The notes beneath the pieces are model-generated. The model had not been told where the DNA came from and searched no databases. It saw only the letters and a list, made by a program, of their open reading frames with translations. The translations under genes were made by a program, and so were the position numbers. DNA of 24,684 bases from Chara braunii (taxonomy: Eukaryota; Streptophyta; Charophyceae; Charales; Characeae): assembly GCA_003427395.1 (NCBI GenBank), contig BFEA01000340.1:839800-864483 (forward strand), written 5' to 3'. Every line of letters begins with the position of its first letter. The stretch's first letter is position 1. This document shows positions 16,961-24,684 of this stretch, one piece after another.

Positions 16961-17159
16961 GATTATGGCCCCGACCCCTCTCTGCCTTGATTCCCCCGCC
17001 GCCCCCCCCTCCTCTTCAGTCGTCTTCTCTTCCCTGTTGCCCCATATCCCCTTCCCTCTCCCCCCTCCCCACACCCCCTTCTCAGACAAGCTCAAGGGAG
17101 GCAGGGCCATGAAGGGAAGCCAGGGCCACGAAGTGGAGCGATAATAATAATAATTTGTA

Positions 17160-17555
17160 TATGGAACGAGATAGACCTGTCGAAGAACGGCATTTTCCAA
17201 AAAATGTCAGACTTCATTTGAAAGGCTGCTCGTCGAAAGAAACCGCCCCCTTGGCACAGAGACTTTCGAAACACCGGCCGCCGGCCGACTTTCAATACGC
17301 ACATCGTAATCTCCCCTTTTTTTTTTTGTGCTAGTAGCCCGTTTTGTGAGTGCCCTTTCCACAAGACCACTTGTGGGCTTTTGAAAAAACCATCATGACA
17401 GGCGGGAAGAGGTTGCCCATTCGAAAGGCCTTTCCAGGCCCAACTCTCTGACATGTTTCGAAACTTGGTTGAAAGCAGTTGTGTCGAAAGCCTTTGTGGC
17501 AAAGGCGCGGTGCAGATTTTCCATGTTTCCAAAGGCTGTGTGGCAAGCCCCTAAA
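17160..17555 (-). repeat. TTTCGAAA-rich dispersed repeat, copy 2 (inverted)
   Basis: Reverse-complement relative of 12800-13265, ending on this strand with AAAGGCTGTGTGGCAAGCCC (17531-17550). The 146-codon minus-strand frame over it has no domain and does not match the frame of copy 1. Confidence 0.7.
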
Positions 17556-17647
17556 TAGTTCATTTTTTTGCAAATTAAACAGTTCATAGTGAGAATTACA
17601 TCATCACAGTCCTGATGTTCTTTTCTAAGTTTTCTTTATAATAATAA

Positions 17648-17654
<7 letters not shown>

Positions 17655-17681
<27 letters not shown>
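17655..17681. repeat. Poly-A tract
   Basis: 27 adenines preceded by ATAATAATAATAAATTT. Confidence 0.9.
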
Positions 17682-17782
17682 CAGATAAAAAGTATGGGCG
17701 ACCTAAGTTCTTGATTCTCCTGCTACTTGGACCATCGTGCGCCACAGAGGGCAAGGGAGGGGTCTTGTATGGAGCGAGTTAG

Positions 17783-17783
<1 letters not shown>

Positions 17784-17846
<63 letters not shown>

Positions 17847-17930
17847 TCTTTTCTTTGTGGAGTTGTGTATAGTGAATGTGACCACACACACACACTCTTT
17901 TCTTTGTGGAGTCGTGTATGGTGAATGTGA

Positions 17931-17975
<45 letters not shown>
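17784..17975. repeat. Compound (AC)n array with a duplicated 48-bp interrupter
   Basis: (AC)n at 17784-17843 and 17931-17975 are separated by two copies of TCTTTTCTTTGTGGAGT.GT followed by GTGAATGTGACC (about 17848 and 17896, 48 bp apart). The whole array ends about 55 bp before the hammerhead-like motif. Confidence 0.9.
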
Positions 17976-17976
<1 letters not shown>

Positions 17977-18028
17977 CTCTGGGCGAGCGGTGAGTCCTTA
18001 TCCATCAGTAGGTGAAATGCATCCTGGG

Positions 18029-18089
18029 CAGACTGTCTATAGGGGTTCAACCTCCTGATGAGTCGGCGAAAGTCCGACGAAACAGTCTG
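18029..18089 (+). ncRNA. Hammerhead ribozyme-like motif, copy 1
   Basis: All conserved core parts occur in type III order. CAGACTGT (18029-18036) is stem III 5' side, C18037 completes a GUC cleavage triplet, CTGATGA is at 18055-18061, stem II GTCGG/CCGAC (18062-18066 with 18074-18078) encloses a 7-nt loop, GAA is at 18079-18081, and ACAGTCTG (18082-18089) closes stem III with 8 perfect pairs. Stem I (18038-18054) is weak: GGGG/CCTC with four unpaired bases next to the cleavage site. Hammerheads cleave their own RNA and are known from plant retrozymes and Penelope-like elements. The motif is visible; activity is unproven. Confidence 0.75.
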
Positions 18090-18324
18090 GCACACTCGTG
18101 CTCTTTTTTTTTCTTTTTTTTTTTATAATAGAAGGGCCGGGGTGGCATTCTAGGTCCATTCTCAAGCATCAAACTTGTTTGTCTTCAAGGCACCTGTAAG
18201 AACTTACGTACAGAGCTCCGCTAGAGAGCCAAAGACATTAGGAAACGGTGGGATGAACGACAGTATTGGTCACCAGCAGGTGGAACCAAGAGGGGGTGTG
18301 GGCACCCTCCTGGATTATAGAAGT

Positions 18325-18375
18325 CCTTTTTCTTTTTTCTTTTTTCTTTTTTCTTTTTTCTTTTTTCTTTTTTTT
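18325..18375. repeat. (TTTTTC)n microsatellite
   Basis: Repeated TTTTTTC units, pyrimidine only. Confidence 0.9.
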
Positions 18376-18571
18376 ACAAGGAGCCTGGGTTCCTATTAGG
18401 AGGGGTGATATGAGCAGGATAGAATCCTGCAGGTGGACATCCTAGACTATTTTGTGGATACAGAAGGGCGTTGGCTGTGCCTAAAGATCCGTTGACACCG
18501 AGGATTGGGTGATCATGATGATACATGCATCCATAGACTGTCACGATCAGACTATCGAAGATTTACCAGCT

Positions 18572-18716
18572 TTTTTTTTGTTTTGTTTTTTGTTTTTGAA
18601 AGACGAAGTTGATCCTAGTAGACCGAGTGATAAGAGCAGCCCTTCCTATTAGGGTCTCATACAGGTCACTCCATCTATTGGTGGGGAGCTGCACCTGGTG
18701 GAAACCAGGTCCAGCG

Positions 18717-18718
<2 letters not shown>
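18572..18718 (-). mobile_element. Short retroposon with A-rich tail (minus strand)
   Basis: The core at 18670-18718 on the minus strand reads GACGCTGGACC, TTTCCACCAGGTGCAGCTCC, CCACCAATAGATGGAG, a close match to the 15793 copy. Further along the minus strand an A-rich tail corresponds to the T-rich run at 18572-18597. A CA array abuts the 5' side of the core at 18717, so any target-site duplication is obscured. Confidence 0.65.

Positions 18719-18758
<40 letters not shown>
18717..18758. repeat. (CA)n microsatellite
   Basis: About 21 CA dinucleotides. Confidence 0.95.
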
Positions 18759-18760
<2 letters not shown>

Positions 18761-20839
18761 GGCAGGCTCATAGACCGGCAGCTTAGCATATGCCTCACCA
18801 CAGTCCCGCAGTTGATAGACAACCATGGGCATTGGGACTATGAAGAATAACCGAATCCTAATTCTCAGGACCCAGGGTACCGTCTTCATTCAAATAAAAT
18901 GCATGGTCATTATAGCCGTATTTGGGGCACCTTTGAGTCAAGTTTCTTCCCCCTATAGTGATTGACAGCAGCTTTTGCCAATGTGTATTCTATTCGTTTG
19001 TGTTTCATCTTTCTTCCCTCTACCCCAAACATTCTTTAGTTGGGTTCTTGAACCCCCTTGACCATCGTTCTCTTAAGAGAAGAAAGGCATCCTTATCTGT
19101 CGGTAGTGGTATACTTGGATGCTGGTTGACCTGATAAAGAAAGCGACCTCTGCGCAACCCATCTCTGTTTGCCCTAGGCTCGCCATCTACGGGCTTACCC
19201 CGCCGGCGAACACCATCTTTCTTATTATGTATGGTGTGTGACGTTCAACCTCACGTCCTGTGCTGTCTTCCGGCCGGAGTGATAAATTATGCGGAGCAGG
19301 CCCTGAATGAACAGCAAAATGGGGTGTGCCAAGGATTTTTGGGAAATTGAGTGTGGGGACAGACTGAACTGAAATCCCCTGTGTGGTTCCAGTTTTCGTG
19401 AGGAAGGGCCAAAGCCGCGCGGGAAGGGGAATTGCGCGCGCTGTTTCAAACGTTCGTTAATCCAAAAAGTACCTTTAACCTCCATGCGGGCAACTCGTCA
19501 TCTTTTCGAGGGGAAAGGCAGGGGTACACACATGGCATCTCGTTTTTGGATCAAGTCCCGGCGTCGTTCGCTATAGAGTTCGGAATTAGACGTGGATGGC
19601 CTCAACCTGGCCGCTTTTCCTTGTGTTCGTCCTCGCCACGTGTCCGATAGTGGAACCCATTTTCCCCAAAACGCTCGGTGTGGCGACAATCGCTGCACAG
19701 AGTGTTAAGCCAGTGAGGCGCCACTCCCGTCCACGGGATAACAATCAACTCGTTAAAAGGCAACAGCAATGAGTATAGGGGGAAATGAGTACCGATAATG
19801 ATAAAACCAGCGCCTGCAGCTAATCCCAAGCACTTTGTTTCGGGAGGAAAATAGTAGCGCCCGCCAATCTTGGCGACGGCTTCTCGTACATCTCACTCAC
19901 ATACACGTGTCCTTTCCTCGTTGTACAGGAATGGGCGTCGTGGGGACACAGGAAGTTGACACCCATTCGGCTCGGGGCAATCGGTCCACATGGCATAAGC
20001 GAGGTTGATTGTGGATGTCAAATTGATCAGTTATTTGACTAGAAAACAAATAGATACCACGATATGCATTATCTTCCACCCATCGTGTAGACCAATCCAA
20101 AGCACAAGTCCATGCAATTCAATGAGTCGAGAGAAACAACCATTCTTCATCTGCACAAACTGTGAGATCCAGCCATTTCGGCTGGCGCATAGGATGCTGT
20201 CCACCCTGTATGTGCCACGTGGCACATGCTCCGTGTGGGTCGTCGGAGAGCATCGCTTGCGACCCCTTTTGGGTTATCCAGGGTCATGGGGGGATGGTGT
20301 GGGGGAGAGAGGTGGACTCAGTTGAGACCAATGGGGTAAGGAAGCCAGGGTCCGCTACTCTCTTAGTAGGCCTACGGCATTTCGCTCCGTGATGGTGACA
20401 GGGTATGTGATCTTCGCCCGGCAGGTCACCTTCGGGAACTCCGGAACCTGAGTTGGAGTGCCTGGCGATCTAGAAGCACCGGTCTCAGTCGATACCTGCC
20501 TGCGTGTGGTCGAGGTTGTGTTCCATGCTCGAGTGCCCTTCTGTGTGTGGCTGGGTTCACTTTGCCAACAAGGTGGGCTGCACACGGTGCGTCCAGCCCC
20601 CTGTCGGACATATCTCCTAGCATTGTCCCCGACAACCTCACAACCTTTTTAATCGAAAAATAAAAACACAATCATTGCATTATTTATAGCCAACGCTCTG
20701 GCCACTGATGAGGTGTGCAGGCCACTCCGAAATGAACATACAATGGATCTTCTTTCTTTTTCCATCCCCATGACTCTGAGGTGAGCCTCGGGCTCATAAG
20801 TGCAGCCTCAAGATCATGGGCAGCTTGTTGTCGATGAAG
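18759..20839. other. Unassigned region
   Basis: About 2 kb without a supported gene. The ORFs are below 110 codons, overlap on both strands and lack domains. Three CACGTG words occur within 590 bp (19637, 19904, 20216), the last inside a long palindrome. Confidence 0.45.
20210..20227. promoter_or_regulatory. 18-bp palindrome with G-box core
   Basis: ATGTGCCACGTGGCACAT is a perfect palindrome containing GCCACGTGGC, the plant G-box recognised by bZIP and bHLH factors. No adjacent gene is supported, so a regulatory role is speculative. Confidence 0.35.
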
Positions 20840-20890
20840 ACTCCATCTGTTGGTGGGGTGCTGGCCCAACTGGACATTGGATCCAATGTG
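20840..20890 (-). mobile_element. Degenerate copy of the short retroposon family
   Basis: On the minus strand, TTGGGCCAGCACCCCACCA and ACAGATGGAGTCTTCATCG correspond to the family core, with deletions in the GGTGCAGCTC section. No A tail is seen. Confidence 0.5.
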
Positions 20891-21046
20891 TCACTGGAGG
20901 AACATGAAATGAAAAAGCGGACTTGAGAACAGCCCTGTTCTACCTAGTTTGCATGCCAAAAAGAACATGCCCGGCCATCCTTAACAGTTCTAGACAGGAT
21001 CGATTACCCTGTCCTTGGTCGGAGGAAAGCTGATAAACTACCAACT

Positions 21047-21120
21047 AGGTGTAGCTCAGTTGGTAAGGAGTTCAAGCGGCACTCAGGAGGTCGTGGGTTC
21101 AACTCCCATTGCCCCCACCA
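21047..21120 (+). repeat. tRNA-like sequence 1 (SINE head or tRNA pseudogene)
   Basis: TAGCTCAGTTGG (A-box-like) with a D stem GCTC/GAGT, and a T arm GTGGG-TTCAACT-CCCAT with a 7-nt loop. The sequence ends CCACCA. The anticodon stem and acceptor stem do not pair properly, so a functional tRNA is unlikely. Confidence 0.6.
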
Positions 21121-21182
21121 CATAGATGATTGGCGTCTTACCTTCGAGACGGCCAATTGGTAACTTAAAGCAAGAAGCAAGT

Positions 21183-21255
21183 GTGTGGTAGCTCAGTGGG
21201 CAGAGCTCCGGTGTTGCAATGGGGAGGTTGCCAGTTCAACTTTGTCGGCCCGGGC
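21183..21255 (+). repeat. tRNA-like sequence 2
   Basis: GTAGCTCAGTGGGCAGAGCTC gives a sound D arm, and GTTGCCAGTTCAACTTT is a weak B box. The middle section CTCCGGTGTTGCAATGGGGA is shared with the next tRNA-like unit but does not make a canonical anticodon arm. Confidence 0.55.
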
Positions 21256-21343
21256 CCACAATTTCCCCCGAGCAGAGTTGGTTGGTGTAGGTTGCACCCC
21301 ACGTACTTGTCCCGAGCCGGGCATAGCGCTCTTACAGGCTAAT

Positions 21344-21410
21344 GACCTCGATAGCTCAGTGTGTAGAGCTCTGATATTGTAACTTGGAGGTCCCGGGTTC
21401 AACTCCATAC
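21344..21410 (+). repeat. tRNA-like sequence 3
   Basis: ATAGCTCAGTGTGTAGAGCTC (D arm), CTGATATTGTAACTTGG, then GGTCCCGGGTTCAACTCC (good B box). The order and wording parallel unit 2, about 161 bp upstream. Confidence 0.55.
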
Positions 21411-22684
21411 TATGCTCATTCATCATGTCTATATACACTGTTCGTCGTATCAGTTAGAGATGATCCTCTGGACAGATTTGGGTGGGGACGTGCCTTTCCT
21501 GCAGGAGAGATGATGTGGGACGGATGCTACTCTCTCGGGTTGGAGAGTGGTAAAGGGTTGTTTGGGTGCATCGTAATACCGTGGCAGTCCTATGGTGGGC
21601 AGGGGTGCCTTGTAGGGAAACCAATGTCGAATCAAGAGGTGTGTCCTACTCTCGATGTCTGTAGACCCATTCTAGGGAGGTGGGTTATCAGAGGTTGGTC
21701 GGGAGTAGTTGACGAGGGTCGACGTCTCCACCATTACCACTGGTCGATTCTCCCTAGCGAAGAACGGACATAAGCAAGGCTCGTTAGTTGCCAAAAGCAA
21801 CCACATACATCCATACAGTCTATGCTATCACACTAGCTCACATAACAACCAGCATATTCAACAACCAACAATAGCCGTATATGCACCGAGCTGTGGTAGG
21901 TTGGTGCTTAGAGGGGGGGGCTCATGGGTTAGACCTTGGTTGGCCGACCATTAGACACTGCCTATGGGTGCCCTCACTGCTCACGGGACTTGGTGATAAC
22001 TTCGCGCCTAGCTCCCGAGGTACCCGTATAACGAGGCTTGTAGGCTTGTACGCTAGTGCCTCAACTGGGGCTTAATGGGGGAGCGTATTCAGCGTCAGTG
22101 CCCGCGTCCGCTTGCTGGTCAGGTTGCTCCAGTAGAGAGTAATTTTCATCACATGCGGTAAGAAAGAAAAGCAGTGGGGGTGCGCCAGGAGATATATTGA
22201 GAGAGTTGATCTGATGGTAGTCTCGTATGTTAAAAAAAAAAAAAACGAAAGGGGATAAAACTCGTAGACGAGTGAGCGTCCAAGCCAGACAGCAATGAAG
22301 TGCGATTATTGAACTGGGCGGGCAGGGGCAGGGGCCCAAAATACATTTTGGACAATCTTTTTTAACTTTTTTTTGGACAATCCTCCACCAGTACATCCGT
22401 GCCTGGAGGTGCTCCACTGTGCGCAAAGCTTTGCAAAACCGCCATTGGCGCACTTTTTTCCTGTTTTGGCAGCTCCAGTAGGCCCAAGGCCTGAAATTTC
22501 CGGAGTAGGCGACAAAACTTTCGCAGCAAGGCTGCAGCCATGTACTGGCGGTGTAATTGCTCGTGTGGCGTATACTTGGCCAGAAAGTCCCACCACCATG
22601 CCGGATTTCAAAAAGGCTTCTGATCCCATAAATTTTTCAGCTTTTTCTCTGGCCCACCTTTCAAGTTATGGTATGTATAATTTT
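21411..22684. other. Unassigned region
   Basis: No gene is recognised. A 13-nt A run lies at about 22232-22244, and ORFs are short and overlapping. Confidence 0.4.
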
Positions 22685-22803
22685 GAGGCCTCTTCTGCCT
22701 TCTATATGGGACGCTGGCCCGGTTCCCAGCACGTGTTGCTCCCCACGAATAGATTGGAGCATTTGTCCCCCCCCCCCCAAAAAAAAAGAGGCCTCTTCTG
22801 CCT
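22685..22803 (+). mobile_element. Complete short retroposon insertion with TSD
   Basis: GAGGCCTCTTCTGCCT occurs at 22685-22700 and again at 22788-22803. The 87 bp between them (22701-22787) carry the shared retroposon core (GGGACGCTGGCCCGG, TTCCCAGCACGTG, CTCCCCACGAATAGATTGG) and end in a C-run and nine As directly against the second target copy. This is the signature of target-primed reverse transcription. Either it is a very short 5'-truncated LINE copy or a SINE using the LINE tail. Confidence 0.9.
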
Positions 22804-23053
22804 ATGTTGTACATCCTCTCATTGCTCATACCTCTTCATGTCTCATCAGTAATGCCAAATTGTCTTTCCCAGTACCGTGGCACAATGAGCAGGTTGAAAA
22901 GAGTCCCAACGGGCCTTGGAGGAGTACACCCAAGGTCAGTGCACCAGAGCAGTGCCTGCTATCGCCCCTTTTTTCCTATCTACATACGTGCTTACATGGT
23001 ATGATCCAAGCTGGCAACTGCATTCGGGTGCTTTTTGCATTCGTGTGTTTGAT

Positions 23054-23054
<1 letters not shown>
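22804..23054. other. Unassigned spacer
   Basis: No feature is supported. Confidence 0.4.
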
Positions 23055-23130
<76 letters not shown>

Positions 23131-23131
23131 N

Positions 23132-23224
<93 letters not shown>
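23055..23224. repeat. Compound (CT)n(GT)n microsatellite
   Basis: (CT)n to 23166 with one N, then (GT)n to 23224, followed by short TCTG and ATAC patches. Confidence 0.97.
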
Positions 23225-23225
<1 letters not shown>

Positions 23226-23253
23226 TGTCTGTCTCTCTGTATATACATACATA

Positions 23254-23856
23254 ACAGCCCCTCGTTTGTTGTCCTCTTCTCCCTCTCTGCCTACAGTTTA
23301 CCGTAGGCAGCTCTGTTTGACGATATATACCACGACTTCGCGAGCACCCTGCTACGGTTTTCTCCAGTCAGGTCGAGCAGCAGTGGTCGGCGTCATCGCT
23401 ACGCGGCCATGTTGTGCTTCTAGAGCCACCGGCGCGTCTGGAGTGTATTTTTTGGCTGTGACAGACCTTTTCTATGTTTCGTGGGTGTTTTGCTGGCTTG
23501 TGGTGGGGTGTGAACCAACAGTCTGTAGAGTTTTCCATCTGGTGAGGGTGAGTTGATAGTCCGCTTTAATTTTCGTCACCGGTGCGTACCTTGAGGGCAG
23601 TGGTTGGTGGTCCCCATCACCTCAGGGTATCATCAGTTGTCGGGCAGTCGTTGATGCTTAACCACAGCCAGAGTTAAGGTGGATCATCACTTTCAGTGTA
23701 ATCAGTTAAGGGATTCTGCAGACTGTTGCAGGTCAGCCTCCTGATGATGAGTTGGTGGAACTCCGACGAAACAGTTTGTCACAGCCCCTCGTTTGTTGTC
23801 CTCTTCTCCCTTCTCCCCCCCTATCTGCCTACGGTTTACCGTTCGCAGTTCTGTTT
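23254..23856 (+). mobile_element. Candidate ribozyme-bearing element with direct repeats
   Basis: Direct repeats at 23254-23318 and 23781-23856 share ACAGCCCCTCGTTTGTTGTC, CTCTTCTCCC, CTGCCTAC.GTTTACCGT and CTGTTT. The right copy lies immediately after a hammerhead-like motif; the left copy follows a GT array instead. The 460-bp interior has no domain-bearing ORF. Noncoding elements with terminal repeats carrying hammerheads are called retrozymes in plants, and ribozyme satellites and Penelope-like elements are alternatives. I could not identify a primer-binding site or polypurine tract with confidence. Confidence 0.5.
23718..23779 (+). ncRNA. Hammerhead ribozyme-like motif, copy 2
   Basis: GCAGACTGT (23718-23726) can pair with ACAGTTTGT (23771-23779) over 9 bp, including two G-U wobbles. 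CTGATGA is at 23741-23747, stem II is GTTGG/CCGAC (23751-23755 with 23763-23767), and GAA follows at 23768-23770. Three extra bases (TGA, 23748-23750) separate the core from stem II, and the putative cleavage triplet is GTT. Both could lower or abolish activity. Differences from copy 1 mostly preserve pairing. Confidence 0.65.
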
Positions 23857-24227
23857 CTATACGAGTTTCTAAGGGCTGGATCCGTCTAAAGAATCAGAGG
23901 CCGGTCCAGATGGCTTGGCCTTGGGTCAAGGCCATAAATTAGAATTGGCAGCCCAGGGCATTTTTTCACACCATGGGGCCGCCAAGCAAACATAAGGGCC
24001 ATACTTTCATGGGCCCTGTCTGGTATCCAACAGAACCGCAAAGTTTGTTTCTGTCTTTCGTAAAGTTGTTCTTTTCTTTCGGTTTTCTAAGATTCTATGG
24101 ACACCATGTTGCTAAGGCTGCCTTGTTCTTTTGCACGCTTCACGCTGGAAGCCTCCCCTCCACTGCCATCGCCCACGACAACGGAGCGAAAAAAAGCTGG
24201 GTAACAACAGCATGATGACAAACCAAG

Positions 24228-24230
<3 letters not shown>
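23857..24230. other. Unassigned spacer
   Basis: No gene or repeat is recognised. Confidence 0.4.

Positions 24231-24305
<75 letters not shown>
24231..24305. repeat. Compound (CT)n(GT)n microsatellite
   Basis: (CT)n to 24296 and a short (GT)n, the same order as at 23055-23224. Confidence 0.96.
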
Positions 24306-24306
<1 letters not shown>

Positions 24307-24684
24307 TCTTTGTCTTTGTCTCCTCCCGCTCCTCCTACAGGTCTTCCTCCCCCTTCTCCTCCTTGTCTTCTTCCTCTCCTCCCCCTTCCCCTCCTGGTTG
24401 TCTTCCGCCTCCTCCTTACTCATCCTCCTCGCACGCGTCTTACTCATCCTACTCCCACTCGCTGCTGGGCTCCCTCCTCCTCCTCTTCATCCCCTTCCTT
24501 CCTTTTCTCCACGTCATTCTCCCACTTGTGCACCACGCGGCGCACAGTTTGTTTGTGTTTTCCCTTCTCAGTCACCCTCCTCCTTCCCCTCCTTCTCCTC
24601 CTCTTCTTCCTTGCCTTCTCCTCATCATTTTCCCACTTCTCCCTCTTGCTTCTTACTCTTATCGTCTTCTGCCTCCTCCTCCTC
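24306..24684. repeat. Polypyrimidine-rich CTC/CTT region
   Basis: The plus strand is dominated by CTCCT, TCTTC and CCTCC words to the end of the window. The Lys/Arg/Glu-rich minus-strand ORF over its left part is a by-product of this composition. Confidence 0.8.

Noticed and set aside
21047-21120. Functional tRNA gene ending in CCA
   Set aside because: D and T arms are acceptable, but anticodon and acceptor stems do not pair. Eukaryotic nuclear tRNA genes also do not normally encode the terminal CCA.
22668-23306. 212-codon ORF across the CT/GT array
   Set aside because: Most of the protein is Ser-Leu and Cys-Val repeat from the microsatellite, and the frame exists because of it.
24112-24447. 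Lys/Arg/Glu-rich minus-strand ORF
   Set aside because: Translation of a polypyrimidine tract and a CT array; its composition explains it fully.

Overview
This window looks like repeat-dominated nuclear DNA from a eukaryote with a large genome, most likely a streptophyte (charophyte alga or other member of the green-plant lineage). The lineage clue is the stretch at about 2.8-5.0 kb. It contains fragments of mitochondrial small- and large-subunit rRNA whose wording I recognise as plant-type, a proline tRNA fragment of organelle type, and a piece of group II intron reverse transcriptase. The rest is microsatellites, homopolymers, a LINE, short retroposons, tRNA-like modules and fold-back repeats. 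I found no intact host protein gene. The long ORFs over simple repeats are artefacts of the repeats. The species assignment is inference.

Layout. 1-2.8 kb: GA microsatellite, a 161-bp fold-back element, poly-A, AAC repeat and a run containing Ns. 2.8-5.0 kb: scrambled mitochondrial DNA, with SSU pieces on +, and trnP, the group II RT piece and the LSU on -. 5.0-6.1 kb: unassigned. 6.1-11.1 kb: a tandem array of about 210-220-bp units (A, B, C). Unit B is split by a 3.9-kb 5'-truncated LINE (minus strand, 11-bp target-site duplication, poly-A tail). Unit C is split by a second, about 523-bp insertion. 11.1-13.3 kb: tRNA-like modules, a 201-bp terminal-inverted-repeat element, and a TTTCGAAA-rich repeat family with a second inverted copy at 17.2-17.6 kb. 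13.4-15.2 kb: a CAT/ATC minisatellite, a 400-bp G-rich tandem duplication, and another two-unit repeat. 15.5-17.0 kb: poly-A, a retroposon and an odd 91-bp triplication. 17.7-18.8 kb: CA arrays and a hammerhead ribozyme-like motif. 18.8-22.7 kb: mostly unassigned, with three tRNA-like modules at 21.05-21.41 kb. 22.7-24.7 kb: a short retroposon with a 16-bp target-site duplication, compound CT/GT arrays, a repeat-flanked segment carrying a second hammerhead-like motif, and a polypyrimidine tract running off the window.

Three points are most worth pursuing. First, two hammerhead ribozyme-like motifs (18029-18089 and 23718-23779) have paired stems II and III and the conserved core; the second lies in a segment bounded by direct repeats, as in retrozyme-type or other ribozyme-bearing elements. 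Second, the LINE 3' terminus shares a short tail with at least five scattered retroposon-like pieces, one of which has a clear target-site duplication. Third, the mitochondrial-derived block joins SSU, LSU and group II intron sequence in arrangements that no intact rRNA gene would have.
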